Assembly: GCA_030616935.1 (NCBI GenBank)
Contig: JAUWWJ010000081.1
Coordinates: 1 to 7,015 of the forward strand
Reading direction: 5' to 3'
Length of the DNA: 7,015 nucleotides
Origin: Planctomycetaceae bacterium
GTDB lineage: Bacteria > Planctomycetota > Planctomycetia > Pirellulales > UBA1268
Positions 1 through 4,975 of the stretch are shown here, one piece after another. The notes under the pieces were generated by a model. That model saw only the letters and a program-made list of their open reading frames with translations. It was not told where the DNA came from and searched no databases. Both the position numbers and the translations under genes were made by a program. Position 1 is the stretch's first letter; every line of letters starts with the position of its first letter.

Positions 1-2
1 CA

Positions 3-647
3 CGGCCAGATTTGCATGAACGCCTGGACCGGGTACTGAGGATCAGTAGGCCCAACGTTGTACTCGCCTGTTATGGCATGAACTGCGGCATCTACCAGCC
101 TTTTGACACTGAACGATTGAACAAGTTTCGAGAAGGTATTACTCGCCTTCATGAAAAAGTAGAAGGCGCTGGGGCTCAGATTATTCACCTCACCCCGCCT
201 GTCTACGATCAACGCCCGGACAAGCATGGGCCAGCAGGCTCAACCGACTATGATGCCGTCCTTGAAGAATATTCCAAATGGTTGCTTTCAAAGCGACAAA
301 ATGGATGGATCGTCATAGATATTCATAGCCCAATGAAAGAATCGCTTGAACTGAACCGGGTTTCGAATCCTGCATTTGTTTTTGCCCCAGACACCGTTCA
401 TCCCGGACGTGAAGGGCATTGGGCGATCTGTCGAGCCGTACTGGATGACCTAGGCGTTCCCAGAACATGGGACACCCAACAGGCTCAGCACCTCTTGTCC
501 CATGTCACACAAAGGCTCGAGATACTTCGCAATGCTTATATTGCAGCTGCGGGCCACAGTCGGCCTGGCGTTCCTCAGGGGATGCCTATTGATGATGCAA
601 TCACCGAGGCCAATCGCCTCACTAAGATGATTCGTTCAGTTGAGTAA
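3..647 (+). CDS. SGNH/GDSL-family hydrolase, C-terminal part (5' end outside window)
   Basis: This is a predicted SGNH-fold esterase or lipase-like hydrolase, probably acting on an ester or acetyl group of a carbohydrate or lipid; the substrate cannot be told. The reading frame is open to the left edge, so the real start is upstream and the TTG at 12 is not a convincing start. Counting from that TTG, residues 21-24 (YGMN) match block III, which supplies the oxyanion-hole Asn. D127 and H130, in DTVHPGREGHW, match the block V Asp-x-x-His of the catalytic triad. The block I GDS serine motif must lie upstream of the window. The ~80 residues after block V are mostly helical. The gene ends with TAA, only 6 bp from the end of the convergent gene at 654. 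I have seen this subtype, with MNCG after the glycine, in planctomycetes, where it is often secreted; that is recollection, not a search. Confidence 0.85.
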   Translation, partial: RPDLHERLDRVLRISRPNVVLACYGMNCGIYQPFDTERLNKFREGITRLHEKVEGAGAQIIHLTPPVYDQRPDKHGPAGSTDYDAVLEEYSKWLLSKRQNGWIVIDIHSPMKESLELNRVSNPAFVFAPDTVHPGREGHWAICRAVLDDLGVPRTWDTQQAQHLLSHVTQRLEILRNAYIAAAGHSRPGVPQGMPIDDAITEANRLTKMIRSVE

Positions 648-653
648 TCGTCT

Positions 654-1964
654 TTATTGTTGACTTACAAACTGAAGTGGTCCTTCCAGTCCCGCTACTG
701 AATCATGATCCCCCGTTGAGTTCTCATCTTTTTCTCGCCACCCAATCGCCATCCACCCGTCTTTACGGGCTTCGAGTTGTTCCATTGGTAATGGGCCGGC
801 AGATGCAAGTTGGTCAGGGAGTTCAAGCGACTCAATATCAACAACCTCTTTGAAAACCTTCCCAAAACGTTTTTGAAGAATTCTGCGCAATGAGGTCTCA
901 GAAACGCTCAGCTTTTTATCACCACCCGGAACAAATCCCGGAGGATAAATCTGGACATCACCATTTCGAACAAGGCGGATTTTTTCAGCTGACGTATCAA
1001 TTTTATATGCAACCCAGATATCCATTGCAGGAAATGATCGATCACCTGACGTATACCGACTACCACGAATTGTAAGCCTGAAACTTCCGTCGTTTGAATT
1101 AATTTCCACAGGCCTTTTTTTTGCAAAGGTGATGGACCACGGCGGCTGATCAGGGTCACTCGTCAATGATTCCGGCAATTCACCATCCCGCTCTTTTAAT
1201 TGCTCTTCGACGAATTCTTGAGTAATTGTTCGGCCTGCAAGGGTAATCTCACTAGCATTATTAACGAGTGTCTCGTGCACGCGAACTGAAAGAATTGCAT
1301 CGTCATCGACTTCAGGCGGATTCGTGAATGCTGCAATTTGATCACGAAGTGCTTTTCGACCAACAACACTAAGTTTTTCATTTGTCGTGCTCATCCGAAG
1401 TAATTCCGGATACCAACCACGAGCCTTTAACGGCCGACGGAACTTATGCTCGTAATCTTGTGATGCCTGACCGATTGCCTCCGCCGTCTCAGCCTCAAAT
1501 TCCCGACGGACCCTTTCCTGAGCACGTCTTTCACTAATTGCTTCAATTTTTGGTTTCATCTGAGACACTTTCTTTGACGCAACACGACGAATAAAATTCT
1601 TTCCAAATCGGCTTTTGATACCAATTCCTGTCATGCGTGTTCTTGTCGAAGCAGATGCAACAGTTGGATCGGCCCACACACGCTCATCGTCGATATAAAT
1701 CCGCTTCTGAGCCCATAATTCAGTCACTCCTTCGGAGCACACCGTAACCGGTCCCTTCGTACTCCGAGTATTCGCTAGATTCGTCGCCTGAAACGACAAC
1801 TGTGTCACCGCTCGCTGGGAAGAGGGAAGAAAATCGAGGAGTACCGTTCCGCTCGTATGACAAGTTCCACGAACTGGCGTTCCGAGCACGACTTCATTTA
1901 CAGGAGACGTGCGATCCACGACACGATTGACAGCTGATGATAGAAGACTTTCGTTCACACTCAT
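654..1964 (-). CDS. Hypothetical protein: C-terminal 436 residues of the interrupted secreted protein
   Basis: This is the longest uninterrupted part of the broken gene. From the first ATG it has a beta-rich stretch (residues 20-100, with VVLGTPVRG and GPVTVCSEGVTELWAQKRIYID). A long basic, probably coiled helical segment follows (about 120-180, rich in R, K, E and Q, ending KFRRPLKARGWYPEL). A second beta-rich region spans about 275-350 (PPWSITFAKKRP, RYTSGDRSFPAMD, PPGFVPGG). The acidic tail has no clear domain. I recognise no named domain. The ATG at 1964 is probably not a natural start: no Shine-Dalgarno sequence precedes it, the frame is open for 18 further codons back to the TAG, and those codons look like protein. 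If translation restarts here, the product would lack a signal peptide and stay in the cytoplasm. It converges on the SGNH gene with a 6-bp gap. Confidence 0.7.
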   Translation of the reverse strand: MSVNESLLSSAVNRVVDRTSPVNEVVLGTPVRGTCHTSGTVLLDFLPSSQRAVTQLSFQATNLANTRSTKGPVTVCSEGVTELWAQKRIYIDDERVWADPTVASASTRTRMTGIGIKSRFGKNFIRRVASKKVSQMKPKIEAISERRAQERVRREFEAETAEAIGQASQDYEHKFRRPLKARGWYPELLRMSTTNEKLSVVGRKALRDQIAAFTNPPEVDDDAILSVRVHETLVNNASEITLAGRTITQEFVEEQLKERDGELPESLTSDPDQPPWSITFAKKRPVEINSNDGSFRLTIRGSRYTSGDRSFPAMDIWVAYKIDTSAEKIRLVRNGDVQIYPPGFVPGGDKKLSVSETSLRRILQKRFGKVFKEVVDIESLELPDQLASAGPLPMEQLEARKDGWMAIGWREKDENSTGDHDSVAGLEGPLQFVSQQ

Positions 1965-2018
1965 AAAAAGATTCGGACGGTCAACTGCACTCCGTATCCT
2001 AGTGACAAGACCAGGCGC

Positions 2019-2021
2019 CTA
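2019..2021 (-). other. In-frame TAG (codon 183) inside the secreted-protein gene
   Basis: The minus strand reads GAG TCT CGT TAG GCG CCT GGT CTT. The frame is the same on both sides (2019 and 1962 differ by 57, a multiple of 3). There is no upstream Shine-Dalgarno sequence for the next ATG. A single C-to-T change from CAG (Gln) is the simplest origin. Confidence 0.8.
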
Positions 2022-2566
2022 ACGAGACTCTACTAACCGAGCCAGGAGAGGGCCGACGCCGTCAAGGGACTTTGGGGTTTTGTCCTTCGCTGCTTTCCTG
2101 ACCAAGTCGCCAAGTTTCTGAATTCTTTTTGTATATGTTTCAGCAGCTTGATCATTGGTCGCCGCTACAGCAACTTCAATGGCAGCAGCAAGTGCTCGAC
2201 GCACTGTGACAAATTGATACATCTCCAGTCCATTTTCATTCGCATTGAATCGGCGATAAAGCTTAAGCAAAACACTCACATCAAGGTTTTGCCCTGCGGC
2301 TGCTTGGGCCTCAAGCGATGACCAATCAAGATAGTCCCGCCAATCAACACCACTTTCGCTTTCAGACAACAGTTCATCTAATGGCTTAAGTGAATTACGA
2401 AGATGAGCGGATGCTTCGACAAGAGCATCTTCATCTGGTTTTTGAAATGGTGGAACTTCGCCAAGTGGTTGTTTACGAAAGTCAGCGATATCTGCTCCGT
2501 TGCAGATTCCAAGAATGCTGACACAGGTAAAAGGACAACAAAAAGTACGGCAACGTGACGGAGCAT
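2019..2566 (-). pseudogene. N-terminal fragment of the same protein (signal peptide plus helical domain, frameshifted)
   Basis: The open frame downstream of the shift extends back to an ATG at 2702, but its first ~70 residues are Arg/Cys-rich and do not look coding. The overlapping frame from ATG 2566 instead gives a textbook signal peptide: positive n-region MLRH, hydrophobic core VAVLFVVLLP, and VSA before a likely cleavage site. The true N-terminus is therefore taken as 2566, with a one-base shift after roughly FLESATEQI leading into ADFRKQPLGEVPPF. The rest is helical and ends LLARLVESR before the TAG. Short T-runs at the 5' end (positions about 2527-2546) are possible slip or error sites. 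A shift there would replace half of the hydrophobic core with a Cys-rich stretch, so a later shift is preferred. Confidence 0.6.
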
Positions 2567-2846
2567 TACATTGACCTGACTGCAAAGGTACGGAAACAGA
2601 AACGATTACGCGAAGTCTAACGATTTTAGTGGCTGTAACTCCACAGCAGCCTCGATTAATTAATCCGCGGCTCTGAGCCCCAATTCTTCCTCGTAAGGTC
2701 AAAATCGTTGAGTTCCACGCTATTTTTCTAATTTTAAGGGTGCCGCTATTGCCGGATTCTCAGCAGAGAGATTCAATAATATCTTAAGCAGAGACGTAAA
2801 TTTTATTTATTTACATGGCTTTTTCAGCCATCGACCACAACGCACC
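2567..2846. promoter_or_regulatory. Divergent intergenic region between the two secreted-protein genes
   Basis: These 280 bp separate the starts of the two divergent interrupted genes and should carry both promoters. The right half is AT-rich (about 2700-2815, including TTTTATTTATTTACA). I found no -35/-10 pair with convincing sequence and spacing on either strand. The open frame that crosses it on the minus strand (2567-2702) is Arg/Cys-rich and has no family resemblance, so I treat it as non-coding. The only clear structure is the small inverted repeat at 2815-2831. Confidence 0.4.
2815..2831 (+). repeat. Perfect 6-bp inverted repeat (hairpin) ahead of the 2847 gene
   Basis: ATGGCT, a 5-nt TTTTC spacer, then AGCCAT form a perfect 6-bp stem that ends 15 nt before the ATG at 2847. 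In the mRNA it would fold close to the ribosome-loading zone. It could also be an operator-like palindrome. No U-run follows, so it is not a terminator for this strand. It is short enough to be chance. Confidence 0.35.
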
Positions 2847-3143
2847 ATGCCAAGACACATTCTTTCTTTTACGCTCCTCACCGCCACGATATTCCTCGCA
2901 TGCGTGGCAAACGGGAAGTGTTTTGCAGATAAAAATCAGAATAACCCGTCTTATTCCTCACGGTGTCAGCAGATCGTTGATGTATCGAACTACACAGATG
3001 CCACACGAATTGCTGCAAAGAAATCGGCGATGCTTTTGATATCAATTCGTGCTGAAAATACAACTGCTGGTGACGATGAAGTGAACCAACAACTCCAGAA
3101 GCCCTCCGTCAGAAAGCTTTTTACAGAGTCGGGGACTCCATAG
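2847..3143 (+). CDS. N-terminal 98-residue piece: signal peptide plus start of the thioredoxin-like part
   Basis: If TAG 3141-3143 terminates translation, the product is a 98-residue exported fragment ending KLFTESGTP. It would contain only the first strand and helices of the thioredoxin-like part and is unlikely to fold. FLAC at residues 16-19 resembles a lipobox but has Phe at -3, so ordinary signal-peptidase I cleavage near CFA/DK is more likely. Confidence 0.5.
   Translation: MPRHILSFTLLTATIFLACVANGKCFADKNQNNPSYSSRCQQIVDVSNYTDATRIAAKKSAMLLISIRAENTTAGDDEVNQQLQKPSVRKLFTESGTP
3141..3143 (+). other. In-frame TAG (codon 99) inside the thioredoxin-like/CAP gene
   Basis: The sequence reads GGG ACT CCA TAG GTA TTT TGT CAA. 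Coding texture continues in the same frame straight after it. One-base origins include TGG (Trp), CAG (Gln), and TAC or TAT (Tyr). I cannot tell which without an alignment. Confidence 0.8.
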
Positions 3144-3257
3144 GTATTTTGTCAACTTGATTTCAATGAACGTTCAAACCTGCCGATTCCGTTAACTCCT
3201 CCGAAAGAAATTCGCGGAGGGCCCGGTATCTTTGTTCTTGATTATGCTCATAAACCA

Positions 3258-3737
3258 ATGAAAGGGCACGTGGTTTCAGTCTTACCAAGACGGAATGGAA
3301 AGTACTATCAATTTGTCCCACATGACCTTTCTTTACTCGCACGGTTACCCGCCGGTTCATTAACACAACGATCGATGATTTTTGCAGTGCGACGGCATGC
3401 CGATGCTCCAAAAAGTACTGATGGAAGTTGTGACAAAAAGCTATGCGAAGCGGCGGCTGCACATTCCGCTCATCAAGCACAACTGCAAAGGCAAGGTCAT
3501 CATGGATGGGGCCTGCGATCACAACGACTTAGCCAACATCGTGGACCAGCAACTGAGGTCTGTGCGGAAAGCTGGCCGGATCAAGACCTGCTTGATTCCT
3601 GCATAGACTGCGTTTCTTGCTGGCGGCAATCACCGGGGCATTGGCGGGCAGTCTCAACCGAGCACTCCGCATTTGGCTATGACATACAACGAGGCAAAAA
3701 TAGCATCTGGTATGCGACAGGCATCTTCATTCACTAA
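3258..3737 (+). CDS. C-terminal piece: CAP/SCP-like domain (downstream of the TAG)
   Basis: This is the open frame after the TAG, counted from its first ATG. It is in the same frame as the N-terminal piece, and the 38 codons between TAG and this ATG also read as protein (VFCQLDFN, LPIPLTPPKEIRGGPGIFVLDYAHK). No ribosome-binding site precedes the ATG, so independent translation is doubtful. The fragment holds the complete CAP-like module with HSAHQ, CAESWP, SPGHW and WYATGIF, and has four Cys in the CxxxxCxxCxxxC-like area CAESW to CVSCW that could form disulfides after export. Confidence 0.55.
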   Translation: MKGHVVSVLPRRNGKYYQFVPHDLSLLARLPAGSLTQRSMIFAVRRHADAPKSTDGSCDKKLCEAAAAHSAHQAQLQRQGHHGWGLRSQRLSQHRGPATEVCAESWPDQDLLDSCIDCVSCWRQSPGHWRAVSTEHSAFGYDIQRGKNSIWYATGIFIH

Positions 3738-4032
3738 TTCGGGAGACAGGAAGAATAAATAGTTTCCCATCACCTATTCTTCCTGTGCGTGCAACCTGAC
3801 TCACCTTATCAACGAAGTGGTCAATCTGAGAGTCTTCGACCCAGCACTGAATTTCAACCTTGGGAAGAAAGGCGAGCGAGCGATCCTGTTCAGTCGTCGC
3901 GTCGAGATAACTTTTCTGACGCCCGTATCCTTTCACCTCATGCACAGCGAGGGCATCTACTTCCAATTCGGCCACAGTTTCAAGAACACGCTCTGCCAGA
4001 AATGGCTTCACAATGACAACAACCTGTTTCAT
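3727..4032 (-). CDS. P-II-like signalling protein (GlnB/GlnK family, short C-terminus, no Tyr51)
   Basis: P-II proteins are small trimeric cytoplasmic sensors that bind ATP, ADP and 2-oxoglutarate and control partners such as AmtB, glutamine synthetase modifiers or other enzymes. The 101 residues align without gaps to E. coli GlnB as I remember it: KPF at 9-11, EVKGYGRQK at 32-40, FLPK at 55-58, and the B-loop TGRIGDGK at 83-90. Gln39, Lys58 and Lys90, used for nucleotide and 2-oxoglutarate binding, are all kept. The T-loop has the normal length, but Tyr51 is Arg and Tyr46 is Thr, so uridylylation at Tyr51 is impossible. The protein stops at residue 101, without the C-loop Arg101/Arg103. It is therefore a divergent P-II with probably altered regulation. 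Symbol left blank because GlnB, GlnK and P-II-like types cannot be told apart here. It lies downstream of the 84-residue gene on the same strand, with a 131-bp gap, and has no clear Shine-Dalgarno sequence. Confidence 0.9.
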   Translation of the reverse strand: MKQVVVIVKPFLAERVLETVAELEVDALAVHEVKGYGRQKSYLDATTEQDRSLAFLPKVEIQCWVEDSQIDHFVDKVSQVARTGRIGDGKLFILPVSRISE

Positions 4033-4163
4033 GGGAATACCATCTATCGAGAAAGCCGTATGGAATCACTATGTCATTTGTACCCGAAATCAAATCGAAT
4101 AGAAAAATCGATTCCTTTTCCTCAACTATCTACTGCTCAACGAACAGCCCAATTCTTGAGGAT

Positions 4164-4418
4164 TTAGCCCCATAATTCTTGCAGGAGTGTCGCTAGTTGC
4201 TGTGCATCATCAGAGGCAACAACTCGATCAATTCTTGATTTGGGAACCTCAAGTTTCTCTAGGGATTTTTCAATAGATACCCAGAGTTTTGTTCGTTTTT
4301 TACCCTCAGCAAGATAAAGGTCTGTAACCTGCTCGCCAAGTCGCTGCACAAGTGCTGTATCGAGGTTCTCATAATAGTTTTTGACGACTTGACGCTGATA
4401 TCGTGATAATTCGGCCAT
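4164..4418 (-). CDS. Conserved small protein of unknown function (84 aa)
   Basis: This is a short, helical, charged protein that starts MAELSRYQRQVVKNYYEN and contains LYLAEGKKRTKLWVSIEKSLEKL. It has no signal peptide, membrane segment or Cys, so it is cytoplasmic. I recall close relatives of about 80-90 residues across planctomycetes, always hypothetical; this is memory only. The start is well supported by a strong ribosome-binding site 8 nt upstream. It is the first gene of a possible two-gene minus-strand unit with the P-II-like gene, although 131 bp separate them. It diverges from the ferredoxin gene. No function is proposed. Confidence 0.85.
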   Translation of the reverse strand: MAELSRYQRQVVKNYYENLDTALVQRLGEQVTDLYLAEGKKRTKLWVSIEKSLEKLEVPKSRIDRVVASDDAQQLATLLQELWG

Positions 4419-4516
4419 TCACCCATTCCTCCGGGATTAGTTTGGCCGCGCTGGAAGCAAACGGCCCAGATGACTACAGTATCGGGAAACAAAGGCCTTC
4501 CTATCGAGAGAATCCT
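4419..4516. promoter_or_regulatory. Divergent promoter region, 84-aa gene / ferredoxin
   Basis: These 98 bp separate two divergent starts and must hold the promoter of at least one of them. No good -35/-10 pair could be assigned. GAGAG at 4506-4510, 6 nt before ATG 4517, is a plausible ribosome-binding site for the ferredoxin. Confidence 0.35.
4427..4432 (-). promoter_or_regulatory. Shine-Dalgarno sequence for the 84-aa gene
   Basis: On the minus strand GGAGGA precedes the ATG at 4418 with 8 nt between. It is the strongest ribosome-binding site in the window and fixes the start. An out-of-frame ATG sits inside the spacer. Confidence 0.75.
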
Positions 4517-4864
4517 ATGCCAACAATTACCTTTGCTACAGAGAAAAAAGAAATTCAAGTTCCTGAAGGTGCCAACCTTCGTAAAGAGGCACTCGCTGCA
4601 GGAGTCTCACTTTACCCGGGAGTTCACAAAGTCCTCAACTGCCACGGCATGGGGTCTTGTGGAAGTTGTCGAGTGCTCATCACCAAAGGGATGGAAAACA
4701 CGAGCCCAAGAGGACTCCTTGAAAAAGCCCGCATGGGTGTTTCTATGGCCTACATTGGGAACGAAGAGACCATGCGGCTTGCATGTCAAACACGAGTCAA
4801 TGGCGATATCACTGTCACCACCTGTCCGCCAACAAACCTTTATGGTGAGAACTTCTTTAGTTGA
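4517..4864 (+). CDS. [2Fe-2S] ferredoxin
   Basis: This is a soluble electron carrier of the plant/adrenodoxin fold. From ATG 4517 it has 115 residues, beginning MPTITFATEKKEIQVPEG. Cluster ligands are Cys42, Cys48, Cys51 and Cys90 (C-x5-C-x2-C, then x38, then C in RLACQTRV), a spacing closer to adrenodoxin than to plant ferredoxin. The end NLYGENFFS is very like planctomycete and cyanobacterial relatives that I remember. ATG 4517 is chosen over the upstream ATG at 4403 because the extra 38 residues do not resemble a ferredoxin, would overlap the divergent gene start, and the beta-strand start MPTITF is typical. A fifth Cys (103) is outside the cluster motif. The electron partner is unknown; the next gene, ThyX, takes its reducing power from NADPH via FAD, so a link is only positional. 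Confidence 0.93.
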   Translation: MPTITFATEKKEIQVPEGANLRKEALAAGVSLYPGVHKVLNCHGMGSCGSCRVLITKGMENTSPRGLLEKARMGVSMAYIGNEETMRLACQTRVNGDITVTTCPPTNLYGENFFS

Positions 4865-4963
4865 ATTGGTAAACCAGAATGGCGTGATTGACTTGCAGCA
4901 CGGCCAACGGTTGCAGTGATCGCCAGAGAAGTTCATCCTGTGGTTACATTTCATTCGTTGCAC

Positions 4964-4968
4964 AAAGG
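4964..4968 (+). promoter_or_regulatory. Ribosome-binding site deciding the thyX start
   Basis: AAAGG lies 7 nt before ATG 4976. This favours 4976 over the in-frame GTG at 4916, which has no such site and would add 20 residues that do not match the family. Confidence 0.6.
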
Positions 4969-4975
4969 TACATTC

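Larger units (their letters stand above)
654..2566 (-). pseudogene. Large secreted planctomycete protein of unknown function, broken by a frameshift and an in-frame TAG
   Basis: Three open segments read as one ancestral ~637-residue protein. The start at 2566 gives a Sec-type signal peptide (MLRHVAVLFVVLLPVSA). Between about 2485 and 2515 the coding frame moves by one base, as if one nucleotide were missing; adding one makes the span exactly 638 codons. The next frame encodes a helical domain (about residues 30-180, with YLDWSSLEAQ and YRRFNANENGLEMYQF). It runs to TAG at 2021-2019 (codon 183). The same frame then continues with no further stop to TAA at 656-654. Between the TAG and the first ATG (1964) the reading APGLVTRIRSAVDRPNLF looks like continuing coding sequence. 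I recall similar planctomycete proteins as single chains with 'GQAP..LV' and 'PNL' here, suggesting Gln (CAG) became TAG. Function is unknown; a periplasmic or cell-surface role is inferred only from the signal peptide. It could be a recent pseudogene, a sequence error, or a read-through gene. Confidence 0.72.
2847..3737 (+). pseudogene. Secreted thioredoxin-like/CAP-domain protein interrupted by an in-frame TAG
   Basis: One frame runs from ATG 2847 to TAA 3737 (296 residues), broken only by TAG at codon 99. Residues 1-27 look like a signal peptide (MPRHILSFTLLTATIFLACVANGKCFA). Residues about 48-165 resemble a degenerate thioredoxin-like fold without a CxxC motif (DATRIAAKKSAMLLISI, then GGPGIFVLDYAHKP). 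The part from about 170 carries LPAGSLTQRSMIFAVRRH and then a CAP/SCP-like (YkwD-type) domain: HSAHQ (His206), CAESW (Glu241, at the usual ENIA position), SWRQSPGHW-like CWRQSPGHW (His265), and FGYDIQRG to WYATGIF at the end. These match the His/Glu/His positions of the CAP cleft. No Shine-Dalgarno sequence is seen before 2847. The function is unknown; CAP domains bind lipids, peptides or metal outside the cell. The 3' end overlaps the convergent P-II gene by 11 bp. It may be a recent pseudogene, an error, or a read-through product. Confidence 0.7.

Noticed and set aside
635..676. 7-bp inverted repeat TTCAGTT/AACTGAA as a bidirectional terminator between the convergent genes
   Set aside because: The loop is 28 nt, the stem is AT-rich and lies inside both coding ends; chance is likely.
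1962..1964. Translation restart at ATG 1964 (and likewise at 3258) producing separate proteins after each TAG
   Set aside because: Neither ATG has a Shine-Dalgarno sequence, and the codons between each TAG and its ATG look like continuing protein. Not excluded, but not supported.
2567..2702. Upstream extension of the minus-strand frame to an ATG at 2702
   Set aside because: The translation is Arg/Cys-rich with no family texture, and the overlapping frame from 2566 gives a clean signal peptide.
3163..3522. Minus-strand open frame opposite the CAP-like gene, and other long overlapping frames (for example 3817-4167, 4470-4919, 5944-6315)
   Set aside because: These are shadows of recognised genes on the other strand or frame; their translations have no family resemblance or start support.
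4403..4516. Longer ferredoxin starting at ATG 4403
   Set aside because: The 38 extra residues do not resemble a ferredoxin and run into the divergent gene's start and ribosome-binding site. ATG 4517 has a GAGAG at good spacing.
4916..4975. GTG start for thyX at 4916
   Set aside because: There is no ribosome-binding site, and the extra 20 residues are unlike the family. AAAGG supports ATG 4976.
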